DNA of 64,000 nt from assembly GCA_963718695.1 (NCBI GenBank), contig OY970371.1, positions 496,001-560,000 on the forward strand, given 5' to 3'. This document shows positions 1 to 8,361 of the stretch, piece after piece; the stretch's first letter is position 1; every line of letters begins with the position of its first letter. This DNA comes from Manganitrophus sp963718695 (lineage in GTDB: Bacteria; Nitrospirota; Nitrospiria; SBBL01; Manganitrophaceae). The position numbers and the translations under genes are program-made. The notes under the pieces are model-generated. The model had not been told where the DNA came from, made no database searches, and worked only from the letters and a program-made list of their open reading frames with translations.

Positions 1-2
1 CG

Positions 3-1847
3 AACAATGACGTCTTTGTTTCGGCGCGGCAGATCGGGGTGGGGGTCGGCGCCCGGTATATTCATCTCCCAGTCGCGGGGACGACCGTCTTTACACTCCC
101 GGTTATTCCCATCGTCGAGCAGGCGGTCGATCTTTCCGGTCGGGTCGTGGTCTATCGGCCCGATTTTCAGGAGGAGGAGCGCAAAGGGTTCCTTTCGAGC
201 GAAAACGTCGGGGTGGAGGGGGTGCTCATCAATTTTTCGGGGGATCCGGTGAATGAGATCCTCGTCTCCGACAGCGGACCGGAGATCGGCGGAAGTTATC
301 GAAGTGTGCGCCACCTCCTTCCGAACAGCCGTTATGTCGCCGTTGTCCTGGCGGGGCGGACTTTCCGGCAGACCTATCAGGAGCTGAAGTTCGATACCCG
401 CTCCAAGACGAACTATCCTTTGGCCGTGGTGCCGTTGGGACAATTGGTTGAAATGGTGCGCGCGGCAAAAGAGGACGACACCAGCGGCCTGGCGGCCGGC
501 ACGGCGGAGATTCTTGTTCGGATCGTCAAGCCGGCCCCGACCGGCCAGATCGATCCGAACGGCGATCCGATCCTGGAGCCGATGTCCGGTGTCCGGATGG
601 CCGTCGTGGACGAAGCGGGGAATGAGGTCCTGAATCGAGCCTATTTCGATGCGAACGGGACCGTCGATCCCGACTTAGAGCTCACCACGACAACGGGTGG
701 ATTCCTGGCGTTCAGTCTCGCGCCGGGGGTCTACACGGTGATTGCGACGGCCATCGATCCGGTCACCAAAGAGCCGATTGAGACGATCGACCGGAAGAGC
801 CTCCCGGTGTATGCGAACGGCGTTCACCTGGTGGAGTTGGTCCAGGCGTCCGGCGAGATCGTTCTCGGGGCGACTCTCGATGCGGGTGGAAATCCGATCG
901 CCTCGCCCCAGCTTTCTCTGATCGGGGAGAATTCCGGCTGTCCCCAACTCGGAGAAGAATGCTCCCTCCCGGCCGCCGGGGAGTACTTCGTTCGGATGGA
1001 TCAACGGACCGGCGGCGGCGATTATTCCGTTCCGGTGTCCGGGTCCAAGCGCTCCTTGGGCTTGTCGGCCTTCCGCCTCTCTTCCGACGGGACGTTGAAC
1101 AATGTGGCGTTCGCCGCCGGCTTGGGCCCGCTCGCCGCGGGAGGACGTCTCGCCTTCGATATCGCCTTTACCCCTTCGGTGTCCCTGATCGAGACGACCG
1201 GGTTGGTCTCCCTTCCACCCGCCTTTACCCATTCCGATATTGAGGCGGTTCTAATCGGCGCGGTCGCTCCCAGGGGGGAGGCTTTTATCGGGGGCGATAT
1301 CGCGGTTGTTCCGGGGAGGATCGGCCCCGGCTTCCGGGCCCTCTCGCTTCCGCCTGAAGGGGCGCTCTCTTATTTCGTGACCGCCATTGCTCGAAACAGC
1401 ATCGGCGCGTCGAGCCAAATCCAGTTGCAGGGCCTTTCGGAGATTCCGGTGCGACAAGATCTGACCCTGCCCGATCCGCCCCGTCTCCTCGCCCCCGCCC
1501 CCGGCCAGGATGTGCCGGTCGATGGGAACACCCCGCACCTCGTCTGGGCCCCTCCGGATGCGGGGCCGGTCGATCTCTATCGGGTGACCCTTGAAACGGT
1601 GGCGGGGGAGGAGCTCTGGGAGGCCTGGGTTCCGGGAAGCCGGACCGAAATCACCTTCCCGGCGTTCCCGGAGGGGGGGCCGCAACAACTCGATCCTTTT
1701 GTGGACGGGCGCCCGGTCGTCTGGAGGGTGCATGCGATCCAGGCAGGGGGGCTCTCGATGCAGGAATTTACTTTCCGCCAGCTCGCGCAACGGCGGGTGT
1801 CGGACGCGAGCGCCGTCTCGCGCTTTACTCCAAGGAGGCAACCATGA
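3..1847 (+). CDS. Exported or surface protein of unknown function, 5' end missing
   Basis: The reading frame is already open at base 3, so the start and any signal peptide lie left of the window; 614 residues are visible. I do not recognise a named family. Around residues 165-280 the pattern resembles carboxypeptidase-regulatory-like beta-sandwiches (GVRMAVVDEAGNEV, then GGFLAFSLAPGVYTV). Near residues 490-580 a segment (PHLVWAPPDAGPVDLYRVTL) looks like a fibronectin-III-type fold. There are no catalytic motifs and few cysteines. The stop overlaps the start of the next gene as ATGA, so the two are probably translationally coupled and co-expressed. A role in extracellular adhesion or a surface complex is inference only. 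Confidence 0.7.
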   Translation, partial: NNDVFVSARQIGVGVGARYIHLPVAGTTVFTLPVIPIVEQAVDLSGRVVVYRPDFQEEERKGFLSSENVGVEGVLINFSGDPVNEILVSDSGPEIGGSYRSVRHLLPNSRYVAVVLAGRTFRQTYQELKFDTRSKTNYPLAVVPLGQLVEMVRAAKEDDTSGLAAGTAEILVRIVKPAPTGQIDPNGDPILEPMSGVRMAVVDEAGNEVLNRAYFDANGTVDPDLELTTTTGGFLAFSLAPGVYTVIATAIDPVTKEPIETIDRKSLPVYANGVHLVELVQASGEIVLGATLDAGGNPIASPQLSLIGENSGCPQLGEECSLPAAGEYFVRMDQRTGGGDYSVPVSGSKRSLGLSAFRLSSDGTLNNVAFAAGLGPLAAGGRLAFDIAFTPSVSLIETTGLVSLPPAFTHSDIEAVLIGAVAPRGEAFIGGDIAVVPGRIGPGFRALSLPPEGALSYFVTAIARNSIGASSQIQLQGLSEIPVRQDLTLPDPPRLLAPAPGQDVPVDGNTPHLVWAPPDAGPVDLYRVTLETVAGEELWEAWVPGSRTEITFPAFPEGGPQQLDPFVDGRPVVWRVHAIQAGGLSMQEFTFRQLAQRRVSDASAVSRFTPRRQP

Positions 1848-4612
1848 TCCGGTTTCTTAAAAGAGGATGCAGCCGTCTTTTTCTCATCGTGATGGCGGGT
1901 GTCTTCCTCGGCGCTTGTGTCAACAGCGAGCCGGACCGGGATAATCTTTTTGACCAGAACCGGCCGCCGGTCGCGAATGCCGGTCCTGACCAGGATGATG
2001 TGCCGAGCGGCGCCCATGTCCGGCTGGAGGGAAGCGGCAGCGACCCGGACGGCAATGAGATCCGGTATGAGTGGCGAATGGTTCAGACGCCGCGGGGGAG
2101 CAACGCCCAGCTCGAGACCCCGGCATCTCCGATAACAGGTTTTATCGCCGATGTCGATGGGATCTACCGAATCGAGCTTCGGGTCATTGAAGAGGTCGAT
2201 CAGAATATCCCCGAAGGCGCGCCGATTGAGAATACCGGCGCGACCAGCGAGCCGGACGAGGTGATGGTGATCGCGGGAGATCCGGGTGCTTTCGAAGAGG
2301 CGGGGAATAAACTGATCCTGGATGGGACGCATTTTGCGCTCTCGGAGACGATCATGGATCTCAGACAAGCCTCCGACTTGACGGCCGAAGGATGGTTCTG
2401 GGTCAACGAAGCGCCGCCACAAGGCAAGGAAATCCTTGTGATGGGGAAGAAGGATTTTTTCGAGATCGTCATTACCCCGACCGAAAGCGTCCTCTTTCGG
2501 ATCACCACGGTCAATGGCGAGACATCGACAATCGACGTGGGAGCGCTTCCGTTCACTTTTCAGGAGTGGCACCACGTGGCGGCGGTAATCGATCAGAAGA
2601 GTCAGCCGCCGCACCGCGCCTATCTGGTCGTGGATGGGATCAGTATCGCGGGAGTTGACTTTATGAACGGATTGAACGAGCAATCGACGCGCTTCACCAT
2701 CGGCGGAGGCGCAGGGTTCGAATTTCTCGTCGGGATGGCCGATGAGATTCGGGTCACCCAGGATGTCCGCTATGCGGAGGCAGCATTCAATCCGCCGAAG
2801 GAGATTCTCCTTCAGGACTCTCCTTTTATCCCGGGGGCCCGGTTTGCGGTGCACGGCCTCTGGCATTTCGACGAGTTCGCCGGCGCCAAGCTCTTTACCG
2901 ATTTTTCTCTCCGGGGAAACGACCTCTTTTTGGTCGGGGAAACGGGGTTCCAGCCGTTCGGCCGGCTCACCGTCCCGCGCCGTTTTCATACGGTTGTTCC
3001 ATTGTTGAATTCGGATACCCCGCCGAAAGATGGAGACCTTTGGATTGCGGGAGGAATCGACGATGCGGCCCGCGCCCTTACAGACACCGAGGAGATCCTC
3101 CAAGCCGCCGATCAGATCAGACAGAGCACATCGCTGAACCTCGATCCGATTAAAGGAGAGAAATTCGAGGAGTCGGGGGACGGGATCAAGCAGACTTTTT
3201 CACATCAAACGGCATCCAGGCCGATTGTGCCTGGGAGTGTGAATCTGATTGTCGGCGATGTTAGATGGGTAGAGAACGGAGATGGGAGTCTGACCGGCGC
3301 CGGAATAGAGTCGGGAACGATCAACTATGAATCAGGGGAGATTGACATCACGTTCAGAGATCCCGACCCTCCCTTCGAACTTCATGTCGATGACAAGGAG
3401 TTGGGGCCGGCCACCGGGTCTGCTTTCAATTTCAGTTTTCCGGATCCCCCCGCTCCCGGGCCGATCGTGCCCGGAAGCCTTACGATCGTTGCGGGAGGAG
3501 TGACGCTGGATGACGACGGATCAGGCAAGCTGAAAACAGGGAATGGTGTTGAACGGGGAACGGTTGATTATGACACTTGGGCCATTGTTATCAATTTTAG
3601 TCCGCCGGCGAATAACGCATCGGTCAAGGCGACCTTCGATTACGACAATGAAGTGATTATCCCGAGAGACGGTGAGGAGATTGTCATCGATTACTCCTTT
3701 GACCGAAGGGGCGGGATTTTTAATCACACCGCCACGCGGCTCAGCGACGGGAAGGTCTTGATCGCAGGGGGAGATGACCGGAACAGAAAGGTGGTCAGCC
3801 TGGCGACCCTTTACACCCCGGGCGCGGCTAAGCCGATCGAGTTAGTCGGTCCGCATGTCGTTCCCCGGCGCTACCACACGGCGGGTCTTCTTTCCGATGG
3901 AACGGTAATGCTGGTCGGGGGAGAGACCGGCTCGGGGAGATCGGTGAGGACGCTCAATGAGACGGAGCTGTTCGATCCATTGGTTCCCGAATTTAGAGAT
4001 GCGCCGAATTGGAACCTGAGGCAGGCGCGCAAACTCCATCGGATGATCCCCTTCCGGGACTGCAACGGCGTTCCTTCGGATAATCGTTTTCTGGTCGTCG
4101 GGGGATTTGACGCAGATGATCGGTCGACGAAGACAGCCGAGCTTTATTCCGGCGCCGGGTTCATTGAGACCGGATCGATGTCGGTCGAACGGGTCCGGCA
4201 TGCTGTCGTTTGTCTCACTGAAGAAAAAATCCTTGTTACGGGAGGGATTGACGAAAAAAACCGTGTCATTAAAAACGCTGAGATTTATGATCTCTCCACC
4301 GGCCTGTTCACACCACTTCAGGCGGGAATGAATGTGCCGCGGGCCGACCATACGGCGACTCGCCTTCCCGATGGGAGGGTGTTGATCACGGGAGGATTTA
4401 ATCAATCTGAAGGAGCAATTGCTTCGGCGGAGATCTACGATCCGGTCCAAAATCTCTTCACGCTTCTTCCTGATTCTCTCGGATTGGCCCGGTACGGCCA
4501 TGTGGCCGTTCCTTGGAGTGAGAGCGCTCAGGATAAAGAAGGGGTGCTCCTTATCGGCGGCGGGGATACAAGGGGAACGCCGCTCTCCTTAATCGAGATT
4601 TTTTTCCCATAA
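1844..4612 (+). CDS. Lipoprotein with PKD, LamG-like and Kelch-repeat domains
   Basis: The 922-residue protein starts with a lipoprotein signal: a basic start, a hydrophobic stretch and lipobox LGAC with Cys25. A PKD-like domain follows (PPVANAGPDQD, SGSDPDGNEIRYEW; about residues 40-130), then a LamG/concanavalin-A-like domain (about 145-330). The C-terminal half has at least five Kelch/galactose-oxidase blades marked by VLIAGGDD, VMLVGGETG, FLVVGGFD, ILVTGGID and VLITGGFN, each with a downstream AEIYDP- or AELYS-like element. Two internal repeats (GPIVPGSLTIV and RPIVPGSVNLIV) sit between LamG and Kelch. It is probably outer-membrane anchored and faces outside or the periplasm. The catalytic residues of galactose oxidase are not evident, so binding rather than catalysis is likely. 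It is coupled to the preceding gene by ATGA. Confidence 0.8.
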   Translation: MIRFLKRGCSRLFLIVMAGVFLGACVNSEPDRDNLFDQNRPPVANAGPDQDDVPSGAHVRLEGSGSDPDGNEIRYEWRMVQTPRGSNAQLETPASPITGFIADVDGIYRIELRVIEEVDQNIPEGAPIENTGATSEPDEVMVIAGDPGAFEEAGNKLILDGTHFALSETIMDLRQASDLTAEGWFWVNEAPPQGKEILVMGKKDFFEIVITPTESVLFRITTVNGETSTIDVGALPFTFQEWHHVAAVIDQKSQPPHRAYLVVDGISIAGVDFMNGLNEQSTRFTIGGGAGFEFLVGMADEIRVTQDVRYAEAAFNPPKEILLQDSPFIPGARFAVHGLWHFDEFAGAKLFTDFSLRGNDLFLVGETGFQPFGRLTVPRRFHTVVPLLNSDTPPKDGDLWIAGGIDDAARALTDTEEILQAADQIRQSTSLNLDPIKGEKFEESGDGIKQTFSHQTASRPIVPGSVNLIVGDVRWVENGDGSLTGAGIESGTINYESGEIDITFRDPDPPFELHVDDKELGPATGSAFNFSFPDPPAPGPIVPGSLTIVAGGVTLDDDGSGKLKTGNGVERGTVDYDTWAIVINFSPPANNASVKATFDYDNEVIIPRDGEEIVIDYSFDRRGGIFNHTATRLSDGKVLIAGGDDRNRKVVSLATLYTPGAAKPIELVGPHVVPRRYHTAGLLSDGTVMLVGGETGSGRSVRTLNETELFDPLVPEFRDAPNWNLRQARKLHRMIPFRDCNGVPSDNRFLVVGGFDADDRSTKTAELYSGAGFIETGSMSVERVRHAVVCLTEEKILVTGGIDEKNRVIKNAEIYDLSTGLFTPLQAGMNVPRADHTATRLPDGRVLITGGFNQSEGAIASAEIYDPVQNLFTLLPDSLGLARYGHVAVPWSESAQDKEGVLLIGGGDTRGTPLSLIEIFFP

Positions 4613-4720
4613 AGCAATGTGAATTTAGAGTCTAAGAATGAGGACGCCCGCCGTTTCGCTTGATTGCCTGATTCAAATATGATAGGTTAAAAACGCCTCT
4701 ACACATCGGAAGGCCCTGTC

Positions 4721-5374
4721 GTGAGCATCTACTCCTCCCAGAAGAAATATTTTGAAAAGGCCTACCGGACCGGCGAACATGGCTGGCCCGTGGAAGGGGC
4801 CTCTATTCCGGTTTCCCGTTTTGTCGAACAATTTAGGAAAGAGAAGCGGTCGGGGCAGGTGTTGGATATCGGCTGCGGCGAGGGGAGACACTCCGCCCTC
4901 TTTGCGCGCGAGGGATATCGGACCGTCGGTCTCGATTATCAGCCGCTCGCCTTGGCGCGGGCGCGCCGGATTTCCGGGAATGGATCGGTCGGGGCGAATC
5001 TCCGATTCATGCTCGGAGATGTCTTTCATCTCCCCTTCCGTCCGGGAACGTTCGATGTCGTTCTCGATTACGGCTGCCTTCATCATATCCGAAAGCGGGA
5101 CACCGCCGCCTATCTCGGAAACGTTGCCCCGGTCCTCAAGCCGGGCGGCTACTTTCTACTCTCTTGTTTTTCGACGCGCTTCAAACATCATCCGGATGAA
5201 AAGAGAAAACGGGATTGGATGGTGCACAACGGGCACTACGATCGCTTTTTCCGGAAGGCGGATTTCAAATCGATTTTCGGCCGGGATTTCGAAATCCTCA
5301 ATGTCGAGGAAGAGCGGAAATCGATCTATGCTTTTTTTCATGTTTTAATGCGTAAAAAGAATTTAAGCATCTAA
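4721..5374 (+). CDS. Class I SAM-dependent methyltransferase
   Basis: This 217-residue protein has the glycine-rich SAM motif I (VLDIGCGEGRHS, about residues 46-57), an acidic residue ending strand 2 (VGLDYQPLAL) and motif post-I/II (GDVFHLPFRPGTFDVVLDYG). This is the Methyltransf_11/25 type fold. The GTG start at 4721 is chosen because a GGAAGG element lies about 8 bases upstream. The substrate cannot be told; the late HxxPDEK and NGHYDRFFRKADF elements occur in several small-molecule and thiopurine-like methyltransferases. It lies 12 bases upstream of the aminotransferase gene, so co-transcription is likely. Confidence 0.8.
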   Translation: MSIYSSQKKYFEKAYRTGEHGWPVEGASIPVSRFVEQFRKEKRSGQVLDIGCGEGRHSALFAREGYRTVGLDYQPLALARARRISGNGSVGANLRFMLGDVFHLPFRPGTFDVVLDYGCLHHIRKRDTAAYLGNVAPVLKPGGYFLLSCFSTRFKHHPDEKRKRDWMVHNGHYDRFFRKADFKSIFGRDFEILNVEEERKSIYAFFHVLMRKKNLSI

Positions 5375-5386
5375 GAAAGGGAGTTC

Positions 5387-6226
5387 ATGCCCAACCTTGC
5401 ATTCGTAAACGGGAAATGGAGCTCAATCTCAGCCGCGAAAGTTTCCGTGGAAGACCGGGGCTTTCAATTCGGAGACGGCATTTATGAGCTGATTCGAACG
5501 TATGGGGGACAGGTGTTTCATATCCATGAGCACCTCGCCCGTCTCGAAGCGAGTGCAAAAGAAATTGAGATCACGCTCCCGTATTCAGGAGACCAGCTGG
5601 AGAGGGTCATCCGCCTCGGCTGCCGCAAGAGCGGTTTTAGCGACGTGAAGATATACATTCAGGTCACGCGCGGCGCCGCCCCTCGCCTCCATTCTTTTCC
5701 CAAAAAAGTAAAGCCGACCGTGGTCATGACCTTCCGGGAATTCGAGCCGCTTCCATTGAAACTCCGTGAGGAGGGGGTGGCGATTATTTCCGTCCCCGAT
5801 ATCCGATGGGCCCGGTGCAATGTTAAATCGCTCAACCTCTTGCCGAACGTGATGGGCCGCGAGCAGGCCCTTCGTGCCGGCGCCTTTGAAGCGGTTTTCG
5901 TTCGCGACGGGAAGGTCACCGAGGGGGCCGGGAGCAACCTCTTCGCCGTGATCGGAAAGAAAATCATCACCCCGCCGGCAGGCCCGTACATCCTCTCCGG
6001 CATTACCCGGGAAGTGGTTCTCCAGATCGGAAAAGAGAACGGCCTGGAAATGGTCGAGAAAGAGCTGAAGCTCGCACAGCTCTACGCCGCGGATGAGCTT
6101 TTCCTCACCGGAACGACCGTGGAGGTCTTGCCCGTCATCCGTCTGGATGGCAAGCCGATCGGCGCCGGCCGGCCTGGAGAAAAGACTAAATTTTTATCCC
6201 GTGCCTTCCAAGAACAGATTACTTAG
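5387..6226 (+). CDS. dat: D-amino-acid aminotransferase (class IV PLP enzyme)
   Basis: Class IV aminotransferases of this type interconvert D-amino acids and 2-oxo acids, supplying D-Glu/D-Ala for peptidoglycan. Seen here: 279 residues, the usual length; an N-terminal FVNGKWSSISAAKVSVEDRG block, GDGIYELIRTY, the probable Schiff-base lysine K147 in NVKSLNLLPN, and the PLP-phosphate segment EGAGSNLFAVI followed by LSGITREVVL. A strong AAAGGGAG ribosome site precedes the ATG. A branched-chain aminotransferase or aminodeoxychorismate lyase is the alternative in this fold, but the overall block order fits the Dat branch better. Confidence 0.85.
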   Translation: MPNLAFVNGKWSSISAAKVSVEDRGFQFGDGIYELIRTYGGQVFHIHEHLARLEASAKEIEITLPYSGDQLERVIRLGCRKSGFSDVKIYIQVTRGAAPRLHSFPKKVKPTVVMTFREFEPLPLKLREEGVAIISVPDIRWARCNVKSLNLLPNVMGREQALRAGAFEAVFVRDGKVTEGAGSNLFAVIGKKIITPPAGPYILSGITREVVLQIGKENGLEMVEKELKLAQLYAADELFLTGTTVEVLPVIRLDGKPIGAGRPGEKTKFLSRAFQEQIT

Positions 6227-6241
6227 AAATGGGGATTCGTC

Positions 6242-6270
6242 TTGCATTTTGTCATTGGTTATGCTATAAC
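6242..6270 (+). promoter_or_regulatory. Sigma-70-like promoter for the rimP operon
   Basis: TTGCAT at 6242-6247 and TATAAC at 6265-6270 are separated by 17 bases. Transcription would start near 6277, giving a leader of about 85 bases before rimP. It sits in the only sizeable gap before the rimP-nusA-infB cluster. The match to consensus is good but rests on sequence alone. Confidence 0.6.
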
Positions 6271-6296
6271 CACTTCTGAATTTGGTCTACTTATTA

Positions 6297-6330
6297 AGTG
6301 GGCACGGTCTTCCGCCCACTTTTTTGTTTT
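6297..6330 (+). terminator. Hairpin plus T-run in the rimP leader (terminator or attenuator)
   Basis: A perfect 7-bp stem, AGTGGGC (6297-6303) with GCCCACT (6314-6320), closes a 10-base loop and is followed directly by TTTTTTGTTTT. It has the form of an intrinsic terminator. It lies downstream of the promoter at 6242-6270, so besides ending dat transcripts it would also act in the leader of the nusA operon. Confidence 0.75.
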
Positions 6331-6362
6331 AAGGACCTGAATCGGGCCCTTATGAGGATCAG

Positions 6363-6827
6363 ATGGATCGAACGGTTCTGGTGGACAAGGTCAAAGAAAT
6401 CGCGGAGCCGATGCTGAGGTCGCTGGGATTGGAATTGGTCGAGGTCGAGTATGCCGGTTCTGCAAGGAGCGGTACCCTTCGCGTTTTCATCGACAAGCAG
6501 GGAGGGGTGACGCTGGACGATTGTGAAAAGGTCAGCCGTTACCTGAGTCAAGCGCTCGACGTTGACGACCCGATTCCGCATCATTACACGTTTGAAGTTT
6601 CTTCGCCCGGCCTGGATCGACCCTTAAAAAAGAGAGACGATTTTTCTCGATCGATCGGGAAGAAGGTCAAAGTAAAAACATCCGCTCCAATCGACAATCA
6701 GAAGGTGTTCACCGGTCGACTCGCCGATTTCAAAGAGGAAAGAGTGATTTTAAATCTGGAAGGGGGAAGAGCGATCGAGATTCCCTTCGACCAGATTGCT
6801 CAAGCCCGCCTTGAGGTCGAGTTCTAG
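6363..6827 (+). CDS. rimP: Ribosome maturation factor RimP
   Basis: RimP helps late assembly of the 30S subunit. The 154-residue product has the family's two-part structure: an N-terminal alpha/beta domain (LGLELVEVEYAGS, LRVFIDKQGGVTLDDCEKVS) and a C-terminal SH3-like barrel after the diagnostic FEVSSPGLDRPLKKRDDF. Length is normal. It heads the conserved rimP-nusA-infB order, and a GAGGA ribosome site lies just before the ATG. Confidence 0.96.
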   Translation: MDRTVLVDKVKEIAEPMLRSLGLELVEVEYAGSARSGTLRVFIDKQGGVTLDDCEKVSRYLSQALDVDDPIPHHYTFEVSSPGLDRPLKKRDDFSRSIGKKVKVKTSAPIDNQKVFTGRLADFKEERVILNLEGGRAIEIPFDQIAQARLEVEF

Positions 6828-6933
6828 CGGAAGAGGCCTGATCCTCCTGGAAATCAGGAGTGTTCAAGAGATATAATGGATCGGACCGCGCCAAGGCTTG
6901 GCCGATCCGGCGGAAAATGGAGGTTGATAGAAA

Positions 6934-8286
6934 ATGAATCGCGAGCTCCTCTCTGTTATCGATCAGATTGGGAGAGAGAAGGGAATAGAGAGCCAGAAGA
7001 TCATCAAGGCGGTGGAATCCGCGCTCCTGACGGCGGCCAAGAAGCGATACGGCGCAAACGAGAACATTCAGGTGCGGCTCGACTCTCAAACCGGAGAGAT
7101 TGAAGTGATCTCCCTGAAGAAGATCGTCGAAGCCGTGACCAATCCCCGCGCCGAAGTTTCGTTGGAAGAGGCCAAGAAGGTCGATGAATCTGCGGAACTG
7201 GGCGATGAGATCGGCTCTCTGCTTGAGATGGAAGATTTCGGCCGGATCGCCGCGCAGACCGCCAAACAGGTGATCTTTCAGCGGGTCCGTGAGGCCGAGT
7301 GGGAATCGGTCCATCGAGAGTACTCGGTTCGGCAGGGAGAGATCATCAGCGGAATGATCTTGGGCCAGGAGCGTCGCAATTACATCGTGGAGCTCGGTAA
7401 AACCGAGGCGATCCTTCCGTACCAGGAGCAGGTTCCCCGGGAGAGTTACCGCCGCGGCGATCGGATTCGCGCCCATCTGCTGGAGGTGAAGCCCTCGGCG
7501 AAGGGGCCGCAGATCGTTCTATCGCGGACGCATCCCAATTTTGTCGCAAAGCTCTTCGAAATGGAAGTTCCGGAGATTGCCGAAGGGGTGGTGATCATCA
7601 AGGGGGTTGTCCGGGAGCCGGGCGATCGGACCAAGATTGGGGTCTTTTCCAAAGATTCAGCCGTCGATCCGGTGGGGGCCTGCGTCGGGGTTCGCGGCTC
7701 GCGGGTTCAAGCGGTCGTCCGTGAGCTCAAAGGGGAGAAGATCGATATCGTGACCTGGAGCGACGATCCGCGGACCTTTATCGGCGAGGCGCTCAGTCCG
7801 GCGGTGATCGAGAAGGTCGGAATTAACGAAGCGGAAAAGTCGGCCCTGGTCGTCGTTTCCGATCAGCAGCTTTCGCTGGCGATCGGAAAGAAGGGGCAGA
7901 ACGTCCGCCTGGCCGCCAAGTTGACCGGCTGGAAGATCGACATCATCAATCAAGGAGAGTACGAGAAAGAGCGGGCCAAGGAGCGCGAGCAGGAAATTGC
8001 GGCGGCGATCTCTCATGAGCAGAAAATCCAGGCCGATGCGCAGATTGTGGAAGAGCAGCGGCAAGCGGCCGAGAAGCGAGAGTATACCCTCTCCGATGTT
8101 CCTGGCGTGGGAGAGAATATGGTCGAAGCGCTCAAGGAGCACGGAATCGACAGCGTTCAAAAGTTGGCTGAGACAAACGAAGCGGCCCTGTCCGATCTTC
8201 CGATGATCGGAATGAAAACGGCCGCCAAGATCATTGAGGAGGCAAGAGACCTTCTCAAAATGGAGAAGAAAGCGGAGGGAGCCTGA
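6934..8286 (+). CDS. nusA: Transcription termination/antitermination factor NusA
   Basis: NusA binds RNA polymerase and nascent RNA, and modulates pausing, termination and antitermination. The 450 residues show the N-terminal RNAP-binding domain (about 1-125), an S1 domain (GEIISGMILGQERRNYIVELG, about 135-200) and two KH domains. KH motifs include DPVGACVGVRGSRVQAVVREL and LAIGKKGQNVRLAAKLTG. The C-terminal region holds helix-hairpin-helix-like repeats (YTLSDVPGVGENMVEALKEHG, LSDLPMIGMKTAAKIIEEA). This tail resembles half of the acidic repeat tail of proteobacterial NusA. It lies between rimP and infB as in many bacteria. Confidence 0.97.
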   Translation: MNRELLSVIDQIGREKGIESQKIIKAVESALLTAAKKRYGANENIQVRLDSQTGEIEVISLKKIVEAVTNPRAEVSLEEAKKVDESAELGDEIGSLLEMEDFGRIAAQTAKQVIFQRVREAEWESVHREYSVRQGEIISGMILGQERRNYIVELGKTEAILPYQEQVPRESYRRGDRIRAHLLEVKPSAKGPQIVLSRTHPNFVAKLFEMEVPEIAEGVVIIKGVVREPGDRTKIGVFSKDSAVDPVGACVGVRGSRVQAVVRELKGEKIDIVTWSDDPRTFIGEALSPAVIEKVGINEAEKSALVVVSDQQLSLAIGKKGQNVRLAAKLTGWKIDIINQGEYEKERAKEREQEIAAAISHEQKIQADAQIVEEQRQAAEKREYTLSDVPGVGENMVEALKEHGIDSVQKLAETNEAALSDLPMIGMKTAAKIIEEARDLLKMEKKAEGA

Positions 8287-8361
8287 ACCGATCGGAGAAT
8301 TCCGGTTTGCTCGGGAGGGTAGATCACCCTGAATCTCTTTTCCAGAGAAAGAAGGTAGACG

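Noticed and set aside
1577..3103. 508-codon minus-strand frame under the first two genes
   Set aside because: Low-complexity Arg/Asp/His-rich translation typical of antisense frames; the plus-strand lipoprotein has clear domains.
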